The notes beneath the pieces are model-generated. The model made no database searches, was not told the DNA's origin, and worked only from the letters and a program-made list of their open reading frames with translations. A stretch of DNA of 64,000 bases, from positions 1 through 64,000 of the forward strand of contig NW_025317497.1 in the NCBI RefSeq assembly GCF_018873765.1, read 5' to 3'. Made by a program: the position numbers and the translations under genes. Shown here in pieces: positions 54,245-64,000 of this stretch; the stretch's first letter is position 1; each line of letters opens with the position of its first letter. This DNA is from Telopea speciosissima (taxonomy: Eukaryota > Streptophyta > Magnoliopsida > Proteales > Proteaceae).

Positions 54245-54714
54245 CTTTGTATTAGCAACTCAACTCAAGTACTCAACTACTCAGCCTTATCCCAACTAAA
54301 TGGGCTCGGCTACATGGATCCTTCCCCTCCAATCAGCTCTATTCAAAGCTATACATGTCTTTCCTCACCACTTCTCCTAGAGTCGTTTTAGGTCTACCTT
54401 TAGCTCTTTTAGCTCCTTCAATCTGAATCAAATCACTCCTCTATACTGGAGCATCTCAAGGCCACCGTTGCACATGTCCATGCCACATCAAACGACATTC
54501 TCGCAACTTATCATGTATCAGAGCTACACTTAAATCAGCTCTAATATGATCATTCCTTATTTTATCATTTCTAGTTTTACCAGTCATCCATCTCAACATC
54601 CTCATCTCAGGTGCACTAAGTTTATCTATATGATGTTTCTTTACTGTCCAACATTCAGCTCCTTACATCATTGTCGGCTGTATGATTGTCTTATAAAATT
54701 TTTCTGTAAGTTTT
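54245..54714 (-). mobile_element. RTE-clade LINE, 3' part (split by A3)
   Basis: It begins on + with the tail module CTCAGCCTTATCCCAACTAAATGG. On the minus strand the C-terminal RTE reverse transcriptase appears with breaks: MMYGAECW-like, MRMLRWMTGKTRNDKIRNDHIRADL, ECRLMWHGHVQRWP. It is the target of A3, and the LINE continues at 59,848. Confidence 0.8.
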
Positions 54715-54935
54715 TGTTAGGAGTAAGGGGGAGGAGTCGTGAATAGGGAGCTAGCGTCAGCTCCTATTCACAATTCCTCTAATGAGAGTTATTTTTGTCT
54801 CTGGTTTGTTTTACTTTACCCTATTTAATATATTGTTTTTGGGTGCAGTAAAACTAACGACTGCAGCCCCAATTGTGCAGCTTCTTTCCTTCCTCCTCTC
54901 TTCTTCTTTCTTCTTCTTCTTCACTTATATTCACA
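54715..54935 (+). repeat. A3 left LTR
   Basis: It runs TGTTAGGAGTAAGG…TATTCACA. It contains an imperfect hairpin at 54,739-54,771 (arms GTGAATAGGgAGCT and AGCTCCTATTCAC). Confidence 0.93.
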
Positions 54936-55406
54936 TGGTATCAGGGCTAGGACTGTAGGGGTCGATCATTCATCCTTAATCCTTTCTCTGTTCCTGCGTT
55001 TTGATTTGAATAAGCTTGCGGTTTTGAAGACTTAATGTTTTGGGACTTCTTGTGATCTTATCTTAAAGGGGATGTAGCACCCTTTGCTGCAGTTTTATGG
55101 TTTTATTTGAGACTAGTTCATGACTATACACAAGAACTAGGTCTCGGTTTTTGGTATGTGCCAAGGTTGAGATCGATTCAGGTGTTGTTTGTTTTTTGGA
55201 TTTGGATTGAGTTATTGGTGGTGATTGTTTGTTGCTGGCTGGTGTTTGTTGGTTGTGATTGATTGAAGGTCATATCACCTTGCTGTCCTACAGTTTCAGA
55301 ACTGTTTGTAATTTCAAAAGTGTTTGCAAGTTAAGAAGTATTTGCTGTCCATCAGTTTCACTCTGTCCGTGACTTCTCTGTGAAGATTCAATTTGTTTAG
55401 TTAAGC

Positions 55407-56569
55407 ATGGGTGATGCAAAGACTACTGTGACTGAACTGTCCTCCTCTTCTCATCGCATTACCGAAAGGAAACTTGAAGGGATTTCTAATTTTCAGCAAT
55501 GGAAAAAGGTGGTTCGATTGGCCTTGATGGGGAGTGATCAACAGGATCATCTCACAAAGCCAAAGCCTGAAGGAGACACGACATGGGATACGGTGGATGC
55601 AAAAATATTGAGTCAGATGTTGAACTCAACGGATAATCAGATTGCAGACCTGGTTACTCACATTGACACAGTAAAGGATATATAAGAATATTTGAATGTC
55701 CTCTATTCTGGGAAAGACAACTTGCCTCGGATTTATGGCCTGTCCCAAGCTTTTTATAAAGTGGATCAGAAGACTATGACTGTAACTCAATATTTTGCGG
55801 AATTCAAGCGACTATATGAGGAGCTGAATTCCATTCTTCCTATCACGTTTGATGTGAAAGAGATGCAGCAACAGCGAGAACAGCTGGCTGTTATGGTATT
55901 TTTGGGTGGACTTCGAAAAGAATTTGAGCTAGTATGGTCTCAAATCCTCGGTGGGGACAGAGTCACCACACTTCTAGAAGCTTTTTCTCGACTTTTACGG
56001 GTTTCTTGTGAGAATAGCCAAGATTCCACCCATGGTGATGAGAGTTCAGCACTTGCAGCCTTTCCCAACCGTGGGTCCAGTGGTGGGACAGGTACGGGCA
56101 GCAGTGGTGGTAGCCGTGGTCGTGGGTTAGGAAATAGTAAAGCACCCACATCCGGTACTTCAGAGACTTTAGGACAGGTGCGCACTAGTCATCATTGTGG
56201 CAAAGCTGGTCACATTCAGCGCTTTTGTTGGAAGCTTCATGGTAAACCATCTCAGTTTGCAAATTCAGCCAGCAGTGATCCGGTGGTTACCCCTCCTTCC
56301 AAGCCTGAGGGTAAAACAGTGACTATGTCTGATGAAGATTATAAGCGATTCACTCAATTTCAGAATTCTCAATCATCTCAGTTCCCCACTGCTACCCTAG
56401 TTCAGCCAGGTAATGCTATTGCACGCCTATCATCTACTTCTCGTCCCTGGATCATTGATTCAGGTGCTTCGGACCATATGACTGGAGCATCAGGTATTTT
56501 TTCTTCATTTCGTGAATCTTCTTCCAATGTTGTGTTAGCCGATGGATCTCTTGCTAAAGTTTTAGGGTA
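55407..56569 (+). pseudogene. A3 gag and protease
   Basis: The ATG at 55,407 (MGDAKTTVTELSSSSHRITERKLEGISNFQQWKK…) starts a UBN2-type gag. A TAA at 55,683-55,685 interrupts it, and the same frame resumes with EYLNVLYSGKDNLPRIYGLSQAF. The zinc knuckle region reads HHCGKAGHIQRFC: the first Cys of C-x2-C is His-like (SHHC), so the knuckle is probably damaged. The protease motif WIIDSGASDHMTG is near 56,450-56,488. The frame closes at VLG just before a frameshift near 56,570. Confidence 0.87.
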
Positions 56570-57820
56570 GGGGCACTGTGCAAGTTACCCCCTCTTTGTC
56601 GTTGTCCTCCGATTCTTACTTGCCCAAATTTCCTTTTAATTTATTATCTGTTCGAAAATTTACCAAAGCTAACAATTGTTCTATTACCTTTTTTCCTGAT
56701 TATTGTGAGTTTCAGGATCTCCAGTCGAGGAAGACGATTGGTAGAGGTCACGTATCTGGGGAACTGTATCTTCTTGACGACGCATCCACTGTGGCGTGTT
56801 CGAGTGTGGCACTTCCTCATCAGATTCATTGTCGTTTGGGTCATCCTTCATTGCAGAGTTTGAAGATTTTAGATAGTCGGTTTCAGTCCTTGTCTAGTTT
56901 ACAGTGAGTCTTGTCAGTTTGGGAAACTTCACCGTGTAAGTTATCCCCTTCGAGTCAATAACAGGGCTGTCCAACCCTTTTCTTTAGTTCATTCTGATGT
57001 GTGGGATATGTGTCCTGTTACTTCTGTGCTGGGTTTTCGTTACTTTGTCACTTTTGTAGATGACTTTTCCAGAGTTACCTGGATTTATTTAATGAAAGAT
57101 CGTTCTGAATTGTTTTCCATTTTTTGTACTTTTGTGCTTGAAATTCAGAATCAATTTAATACTTCTTTGAAAGTTCTTCGAAGTGACAATGCCAAAGAAT
57201 ATTTTTCTGCTCCCTTTAATGAGTTTATGGTTCAGCATGGGATCATTCATCAGTCCTCCTGTGCGGATACACCTCAACAAAATGGTGTAGCCGAGAGGAA
57301 GAACAGACATTTGATGGAAGTCACTCGATCTCTTTTATTTGAGATGAAAGTGGCTAACATTTTTTGGGCTGATGCTGCTTTGACTGCGTGTTATCTTATT
57401 AACCACATGCCTTCTTCTGTTTTGGGTGGTGGTATTCCATATTCTTTGTTGTTCTCTTCCCATCCATTGTTTATCTTACCACCACGTGTTTTAGGGTGTG
57501 TTTGTTTTATTCGGGATCATCGTCCTAGTCTCTCTAAGTTGGATCCTAGAGCTCTAAATGTCTTTTCGTGGGGTATTCTAAAACCCAAAAGGGTTACCGT
57601 TGTTATTCTTTTGATTTAAGAAAGTACTTTGTTACCGCTGATGTCTCCTTCTTTGAATCTACTCCATTTGTTGCATCCTCGCTGCCTGCTTCAGAGTTGG
57701 ACGATGATCTCCCTCTTTATGTTGTCGATACTTCTTCTCCTGTGCAGGATCCTTTGCCTCATGTGCCACCCTCCAACACAACCACTGGCTGTTTTTCGTC
57801 GTCGCCCACCCAATGAGCCG
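56570..57820 (+). pseudogene. A3 integrase and linker, frameshifted
   Basis: Pieces in several frames carry FNLLSVRKFTKANNC, IHCRLGHPS (zinc region), [62 protein letters not shown] and [20 protein letters not shown]. Frame changes occur near 56,905 and 57,565. The catalytic acidic residues are visible but cannot be translated as one protein. Confidence 0.87.
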
Positions 57821-59610
57821 ACACATCGCATTACACCTATGGAGAGATACAGTACCCAGGCAGCACCATCTCCCATGTCCTCCTCGCCTTCAAATCCCCC
57901 TTCAAGTAATTCCTCCTCTGCTACTGTACCTCCTATTTCTGAACTTGATGTTTCTATTGCTACCCGTAAGGGGGTTCGGAGTTGTACCCAACACCCTATT
58001 AATCGTTTTGTGTCCTATGCTCGTTTGTCCTCTTCTTTTGTTGCTTGTTTGTCTACTATTGACAGTTATCCTATTCCTAAGTCGGTGGTAGAAGCCTTGG
58101 CTCACCCTGGGTGGAGGGCTGCCATGACTAAGGAGTTATCTGCTCTGAAGGACAATCAGACATGGGATCTTGTTTCTTTACCCTCTGGTAAGTCTGCTAT
58201 TGGTTGTCGCTGGATATTTGTGATGAAGGTTAATCCTGATGGGTCTGTGGCTCGGTTGAAGGTCCGTCTTGTTGCTAAAGGCTATGCCCAGGTCTATGGT
58301 ATGGACTATCTGGATACTTTCTCTCCGGTTGCGAAACTTACTTCTGTCCGCATTTTGATTTCATTGGCTGCTATACATCATTGGCCGTTGTTTCAGCTAG
58401 ACGTCAAGAATGCATTCTTGCATGGGGACCTCCTTGAGGAGGTGTATATGGAGCAACCTCCTGGTTTTGTTGCTTAGGGGCAGTCTAGTAAGGTGAGTAA
58501 GTTGAGGAAATCTTTGTATGGGCTGAAACAGTCACCGCAAGGGTGGTTTGGCCGTTTTACAGATGTTGTGCTGGAATTTGGTTTGACTCGGTATGAGAGT
58601 GATCACTCAGTGTTTTTCAGGCAGTCAGATGAAGGGAAGATATTTTTGGTAGTTTATGTAGATGATATTGTTATCACAGGGGATGACTCTTCAGGTATTG
58701 AGAACTTGAAGACATATTTGGGACAGCAATTCCAGACTAAGGACCTGGGACGACTGAAGTATTTCTTGGGTATTGAGGTAGCTCAATCAAAGAAAGGGAT
58801 TTTGCCCTCACAGCGAAAGTATGTGCTTGATTTACTTTCAGAGACAGGATTACTGGGATCTAGGCCTTTGGATACTCCTATGGATCCAAATGTGAAACTT
58901 ATGGCAGAGGATGGGGATGTTCTGGATGATCCAGAGAAGTATCGAAGGCTTGTAGGGAAACTCAACTATTTGACTGTAACTAGACCTGACATCTCTTTGC
59001 CTGTCAGTGTGCTGAGTCAATTTATGTCCGCCCCTCGGACAGCTCATTGGGAGACAATTATAAGGGTGCTGTGATATATTAAGAAAGATCCAGGGCGTGG
59101 TCTCTTATACTCTAATCATGGTCATAGAAGGATTGATGGATTTACTGATGCGGATTGGGCAAGATCTCCTATTGATCGAAAGTCTACTTCGGGCTATTGT
59201 GTCTTTGTTGAAGGGAACCTAGTTTCATGGAAGAGCAAGAAACAGACTATAGTAGCTCGATCTAGTGCAGAGTCGGAGTATCGGACTATGGCTCATGGCA
59301 CTTGTGAACTAATGTGGATTAAATAGTTAATGACTGAACTTGGATTTGGTGATGATTCTCCTATGCTGTTGTGGTGTGACAGTCAGGCGGCTATTCATAT
59401 TTCTAAGAATCCTGTGTTTCATGAGAGAACGAAACACATTGAGGTTGATTGTCATTTTGTTCATGAGAAGCTGCAGCAAGGGATTATTTCTCCTTGTCAT
59501 ATTCGCAATGGGGAGCAGCTTGCTGATTAATTCACCAAGCCTTTGGGAAGTATGAGAGTAAATTATATTTGTACCAAGTTGAGCATGATTAACATCTATG
59601 CTCCAGTTTG
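57821..59610 (+). pseudogene. A3 reverse transcriptase and RNase H, with nonsense codons
   Basis: RT motifs are [84 protein letters not shown] (near 58,650-58,680) and TRPDISLPVSVLSQFM. RNase H motifs are [61 protein letters not shown]. Single stops lie near 58,475, 59,071, 59,324 and 59,528. The frame is otherwise continuous from 58,090. Confidence 0.9.
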
Positions 59611-59618
59611 AGGGGGAG

Positions 59619-59842
59619 TGTTAGGAGTAAGGGGGAGGAGTTGTGAATAGGGAGCTAGCGTCAGCTCCTATTCACGATTCCTCTAATGAGGGGTATTTTT
59701 GTCTCTGGTTTGTTTTACTTTACCCTATTTAATATATTGTTTTTGGGTGCAGTAAAACTAACGACTGCAGCCCCAATTGTGCAGCTTCTTTCCTTCCGTC
59801 TCCTCTCTTCTTCTTTCTTCTTCTTCTTCACTTATATTCACA
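59619..59842 (+). repeat. A3 right LTR
   Basis: It is 224 bp, matching 54,715-54,935. It has the same U3 hairpin. Confidence 0.93.
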
Positions 59843-59847
59843 GTTCT

Positions 59848-60040
59848 AAAGGAAAACGTTAATCTTATCACACTCCGGACACGCCTCTCCACTTCATCCA
59901 TCCCATTTTAATTCTGTGCAACATGATCCTCTATTTCACCTTCTTTATTTATGCTTGAGCCTAGATACGTAAAATAATCTCTGCGATACCTCCTCATCAA
60001 TTTTCACCACCTCATTATCCGTCCTACTGACTACTATCAC
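59848..60040 (-). mobile_element. RTE-clade LINE, 5' part of the fragment
   Basis: This continues the LINE of 54,245-54,714 beyond A3. The minus strand shows broken RTE RT sequence (GEIEDHVAQN-like, WMKWRGVSGV-like). The boundary with the gypsy integrase is near 60,040 and is approximate. Confidence 0.65.
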
Positions 60041-60315
60041 TACAGCTACACACCATATCACCTAGTTTGAACTCCACAAAACAACGATCATGATCAGCAA
60101 TAGCCTTGTAGGCATCATTGCTAAGAGCTACTTGTCATCGTACATCAACGTACACCTCTGTAATATGCCAGAGGAACTCATTTGCCTCAATGTTGATGCA
60201 TGCATGTGGTGGAAGTGAAACAAGATCAATAGGTTTCTTAAGCTGAATCCCATGAATAATTTTAAAAGGAGTATGTGTTGTTCTATTCAATGAACTGTTG
60301 TAGGAGAACCCATAA
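60041..60315 (-). pseudogene. Old Ty3/gypsy element: integrase fragment
   Basis: The minus strand reads YGFSYNSSLNRTTHTPFKIIHGIQLKKPIDLVSLPPHA … SNDAYKAIADHDRCFVEFKLGDMV, the conserved C-terminal half of gypsy integrase. It is cut at 60,316 by the LTR of the gag-only element. The rest of its pol must lie to the right of the window. Confidence 0.82.
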
Positions 60316-61391
60316 AGTAGCTCTAGATAGGAGAAAAATCCCACTAGAGGCCAAGTAATAGGATCTAAAAAAGGGCTGTTGGTTTGATTGGGCAGTTTGG
60401 GGCTGTTTAGGGCAAATTTAGGGTTTAGGCTAGGGTTAGGGATGAATGTGATATATGGTAACGATCAGCAGGTCTAGGGGATTATTTTGATATAAAAATA
60501 TTGGGATTTGGATAAGTTTAAAATTCCTGCAGAATTAGGGTTAGGGTTTCGGGTTTTAGAAATTAGGAAAACTACCAAAACTAAGGTTTCAAGTGGGCTG
60601 TGAGGGCTGGGCTTGGGATCGAGTTTACTAAACAGGGAGGGGAAGGTTCGATCCAAATGTGGGCTGGTTCTAGTGGTGAAATCAGGCTGTGGGGATTTTA
60701 GACTATTTTAGGGTTTTAGGGTGTTAATGGTGGTAGGGGAAACTAGGGTTTATGGGGAAAATCAAATAAAAATAAAAGGGGGAATCGATTGGGAGGGAGG
60801 ATGAATGGAAAACAGAATTTAATCATTCAAACTTACAGCAGGAATCCACTGGCAGCAGCTTGAAATTTGAAGAAACCTCCCGATCTTCTCGATGCAAGGA
60901 GTCGTAGGAGTCCACCCACCCTATCTACCTTGAGATCCACAAGGATATACACTCACAAAGGAGCAAGAGCAGCAGCAGCAGCAATCGGCAGCAGCAAACA
61001 GTCTTTTTTTTAATTCAAAATTCAATGTAGGGGAGCCTCCACGATTTATTATATTTATAATATGGCTAATGCCAATTCCTACTACAAATTAAAGTCTTCT
61101 CCTTCACAAAATCGTGGAAGGGAGAGGTTTAAATCTAACTTAAACTAATTAAAACAGTAAATTGACTAAGATACTCCTACTAACTTAAATTAAGAACTAA
61201 TTAACTAATTAACTTAAATTGGACCACTTGAACCAATTGGATATAACCAATTTTAAACCGGTTCAATCTAAAAACAGAAAAATAAAGCTAAGTATGGAGA
61301 ACACTAGCAAATAAACTTACTCTATGGCTCCCTAATCAAACCCTAGGTTCAGGACTTCTTCTTCTTCTTCTTCCTACTAGGAGCTGCATCA
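60316..61391 (-). repeat. 3' LTR of the gag-only element
   Basis: It aligns closely with 62,960-64,000. Differences are scattered substitutions and loss of several AGC units in the right copy near 63,610. TTTAGGG/TTAGGGTTT motifs occur at 60,415-60,440 and 60,535-60,560. Confidence 0.9.
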
Positions 61392-61540
61392 ACTCTCCCC
61401 GTCTTGAAAGCATTCATCTCCGATGAATGGCTGGAGATCACAGAATGGTCTTCCAAATCAGGATCAAGTTTCTTAAGTTCATCTTCAGCCGATGGTTCAA
61501 GCTTGTATGCGGACAGCAGCTCTTTGACGGATGAAGAATG

Positions 61541-62829
61541 CTAGAACTCTGGCTGGGCAGCAGCCTCTTGAAGTACCACATGAACACCTCGCACATCATC
61601 ATCATCAAAATAATTAGCCACATCATATTCATTATCAGGAGGGAGTGCATGAATATGATGTGCGCCCTGGTCTTCATCTTCACCTTGAACTTCTTCCTTT
61701 TCAGCCACGTTGATAGGCTTCTCCTTGTGTGGGCAGTCCCTAGCAATATGCCCCTTGTCTTGCCAGTAATAACAAGTGAAAGGGTCGTTTTGGCCCATAG
61801 GAGCTTTGACCTTATCATCCACACGTGGGGAAACAGTAGGGCGAGAGGTGTTGCCTATAGAGGAACCTTGTTTTGAGGTGCTAGTGTTGATGTAGGACGG
61901 CTTGGAAGTAGAACCCGGCTGTTTACTTGAAGCTAATAGCACCTCTGCTTTCAAGGCCTTCTCAAAGCAATCTCGAATGTCTGCAACGTCAACCACCCCA
62001 ATTGCCCAGTTGATCTCACTTGACAAACCCAACCTGAACCGGGAAAGCATTTGGATGCCCTCCTCCCTAATGCCAGTGCGAGAAGAAAGAGCATCGAATT
62101 GCCTCATATACTCAGTTACAGTCATGGTTCCTTGGTGGAGGGAGTTGAATTGATCCTGTAGCTGAGACCTGAAGTGCCTTGGCAAGTATTGCTTACTCAG
62201 GTCGTATTTCATGTCTTCCCAAGTGTGGGGTGCAGTACCATTAAAGTCCATCTCTCTTTCAGTGGTTCTCCACCACTCACGTGCTGGTCCGACAAGTTTA
62301 GCACGGAGTAACTTCATTTTCCTCTCTTCAAGCAAATCAAACCAGTCGAAATAATCATCTATTGCAGCAAGCCAGTCATAAAATACCTGGGGGTCAGGGT
62401 GACCATCGAATTCTTTCAGCTCAAGCTTCACCTTTTGGTTTTCTGTATAGCGCCGATTAGTGCCCTGGTCTCCAGTGAAGTAGGAGCTCATATACTCCTC
62501 AAAAGTAGGCTGGCGACCTCTATTTCTATCCCGGTCTTCTCTATCTCTTGTCTCTGTAGCCTCACAGAAGGCTCACGAGCATCTCTAGGTCTGTCCCAAC
62601 GATCTCTATAATGATCTCTACCATCCCTGTCATCTCGGTCAGCTCTAAATCTATCCCTATGACCTATGTGTCCATCTCTATAACCCCTGTAGTCATCTCT
62701 GGGGCTCCCATCTCTGTCAGGCAACCTCCGTACCACTGAATGGAGTTGGTACCTGTCTTCTTCTATGGGCAGGTTGCTGTCCCTATCAGGAGGGATTCTC
62801 TGTCCTTCCAAGTGTTGCAATCTAGTCAT
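61541..62829 (-). pseudogene. Gypsy gag of the gag-only element, one frameshift
   Basis: The ATG at 62,829 (MTRLQHLEGQRIPP) opens an Arg/Asp-rich N-terminal region. One frameshift near 62,560 leads into the second frame (RNRGRQPTFEEYMSSYF). The retrotransposon gag domain follows: LKEFDGHPDPQVFYDWLAAIDDYFDWF, ARLVGPAREWW-like, YLPRHFRSQLQDQFNSLHQGTMTVTEYMRQFDAL, FRLGLSSEI. The zinc knuckle reads CYYWQDKGHIARDC, with the second Cys replaced by Trp. A TAG follows QPEF at 61,541. The same frame then stays open for about 60 more codons, through the polypurine tract into the LTR. Gag forms virus-like particles, and this copy could only be mobilised by proteins from an autonomous relative. Confidence 0.87.
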
Positions 62830-62959
62830 AATTGCATCAGTTGTAGCCTTTTAGTCAGTAGTAAATTTTCTGAACATCTCTAACATTGTTACGATAGGGT
62901 CGGGTAGGTGTGGCAGCACCGAATTGCCATGTTCATCCATGGCTCTGATAGCAAGTTAA

Positions 62960-64000
62960 TGTAGCTCTAGATAGGAAAAAAATCCCACTAGAGGCCAAGT
63001 AATAGGATCTAAAAAAGGGCTGCTGGTTTGATTGGCAGTTTGGGGCTGTTTAGGGCAAATTTAGGGTTTAGGCTAGGGTTAGGGATGAATGTGATATTTG
63101 GTAATGATCAGCAGGTCTAGGAGATTATTTTGATATAAAAATATTGGGATTTGGATATAGTTTAAAATTCTTGCAGAATTAGGGTTAGGGTTTCGGGTTT
63201 TAGAAATTAGGAAAACTACCAAAACTAGGGTTTCAAGTGGGCTGTGAGGGCTGGGCTTGGGATCGAGTTTACTAAACAGGGAGGGGAAGGTTCGATCCAA
63301 ATGTGGGCTGGTTCTATTGGTGAAATCAGGCTGTGGGGATTTTAGACTATTTTAGGGTTTTAGGGTGTTAATGGTGGTAGGGGAAACTAGGGTTTATGGG
63401 GAAAATCAAATAAAAATAAAAGGGGGAATCGATTGGGAGGGAGGATGAATGGAAAATAGAATTTAATCATTCAAACTTACGGCAGGAATCCACCGGTAGC
63501 AGCTTGAAATTTGAAGAAACCTCCCGACCTTCTCGATGCAAGGAGTCGCAGGAGTCCACCCACCCTATCCACCTTGAGATCCACAAGGATATACACTCAC
63601 AAAGGAGCAGGAGCAGCAAATAGCCTTTTTTTTTTAATTCAAAAGTCAATGTGGGGGAGCCTCCATGATTTATTATATTTATAATATGGCTAATGCCAAT
63701 TCCTACTACAAATTAAAGTCTTCTCCTTCACAAAATCGTGGAAGGAAGAGGTTTAAATCTAACTTAACTAATTAAAACAGTAAATTGACTAAGATACCCC
63801 TACTAACTTAAGTTAAGAACTAATTAACTTAAATTGGACCACTTGAACCAATTGGATATAACCAATTCTAAACCGGTTCAATCTAAAAACAGAAAAATAA
63901 AGCTAAGTATGGAGAATACTAGCAAATAAACCTAATCTACGGCTCCCTAATCAAGCCCTAGGTTCAGGATTTCTTCTTCTTCTTCTTCTTCTTCCTACTT
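62960..64000 (-). repeat. 5' LTR of the gag-only element, truncated by the window end
   Basis: It begins TGTAGCTCTAGATAGG and matches 60,316 onward over 1,041 bp. About 30 bases should remain beyond the window. Confidence 0.9.

Larger units (their letters stand above)
54715..59842 (+). mobile_element. Copia element A3
   Basis: LTRs are 54,715-54,935 (221 bp) and 59,619-59,842 (224 bp), differing at a few positions plus a 3-bp indel. The primer-binding site TGGTATCAGGGC (one change from the usual site) starts at 54,936. The polypurine tract GAGGGGGAG is at 59,610-59,618. The flanking duplication is GTTTT/GTTCT, one mismatch. The coding order is gag, protease, integrase, RT, RNase H. It is inserted in an RTE LINE. 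Confidence 0.93.
60316..64000 (-). mobile_element. Gag-only (TR-GAG-like) gypsy retrotransposon, partial at window end
   Basis: The left (3') LTR is 60,316-61,391 and the right (5') LTR runs from 62,960 past the window end. The internal region is only about 1.57 kb and codes for gag alone. Plant non-autonomous elements of this layout are known as TR-GAG. The polypurine tract is at 61,392-61,405 and a primer-binding-site-like TGCTATCAGAGCC is at about 62,942-62,954. The left LTR has lost its first T (AGTAGC versus TGTAGC). It is inserted in the old gypsy integrase. Confidence 0.85.

Noticed and set aside
60410-60730. Interstitial telomere repeat
   Set aside because: TTTAGGG words are scattered and not in tandem. 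They repeat because the LTR is present twice.

Overview
This is nuclear DNA of a flowering plant. It has spliced genes with GT-AG introns, LTR retrotransposons primed by initiator-Met-tRNA-like sites (TGGTATCAGAGC), RTE-type LINE tails ending in (TTG)n, a truncated Au-like SINE, hAT-type elements and solo LTRs. No bacterial, organellar or viral operon structure is seen. The species cannot be fixed from the sequence. No new defence or metabolic system was found. The content is a host gene, a second gene fragment, a retrocopied gene and deeply nested mobile elements.

1-27,455: a five-deep nest. An old + strand copia integrase fragment (27,248-27,455) was hit by copia element 'O' (minus strand, outer parts of 1-27,247). 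O was then hit three times: by a poly(A)-tailed retrocopy of an SDF2 (MIR-domain ER protein) mRNA (10,600-11,914), by a Sirevirus-like copia with 1,408-bp LTRs (261-10,053), and in its own LTR by copia 'A1' (15,687-27,156, + strand). A1 contains a relative, 'A2', in the opposite orientation (18,854-24,983), and A2 contains a 796-bp hAT-type element (19,930-20,725). Target-site duplications were read for the retrocopy, A1, A2 and the hAT element. Most coding regions are broken. The Sirevirus keeps one intact 365-codon extra ORF downstream of its broken pol.

27,456-34,600: RTE LINE tails, an Au-like SINE remnant and the main host gene, an EGY2-like chloroplast site-2 protease on the minus strand. 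Eleven exons with consistent phases were reconstructed. The 3' exons are absent from the window, so either intron 11 exceeds 29.9 kb and holds the whole nest, or the gene is truncated.

34,600-51,300: gene-poor repeats. These are a tandem repeat of about 187 bp, a C/G fold-back, three apparent solo LTRs (36,978-38,741; 38,938-41,403; 45,479-48,378) and a hAT-like MITE (48,958-49,500).

51,300-64,000: two exons of an unrecognised acidic protein gene (minus). Beyond them lies an old Ty3/gypsy element (minus) split by an RTE LINE that is itself split by copia 'A3' (54,715-59,842). The same gypsy element is hit on its other side by a gag-only gypsy element (60,316 to past the window end).
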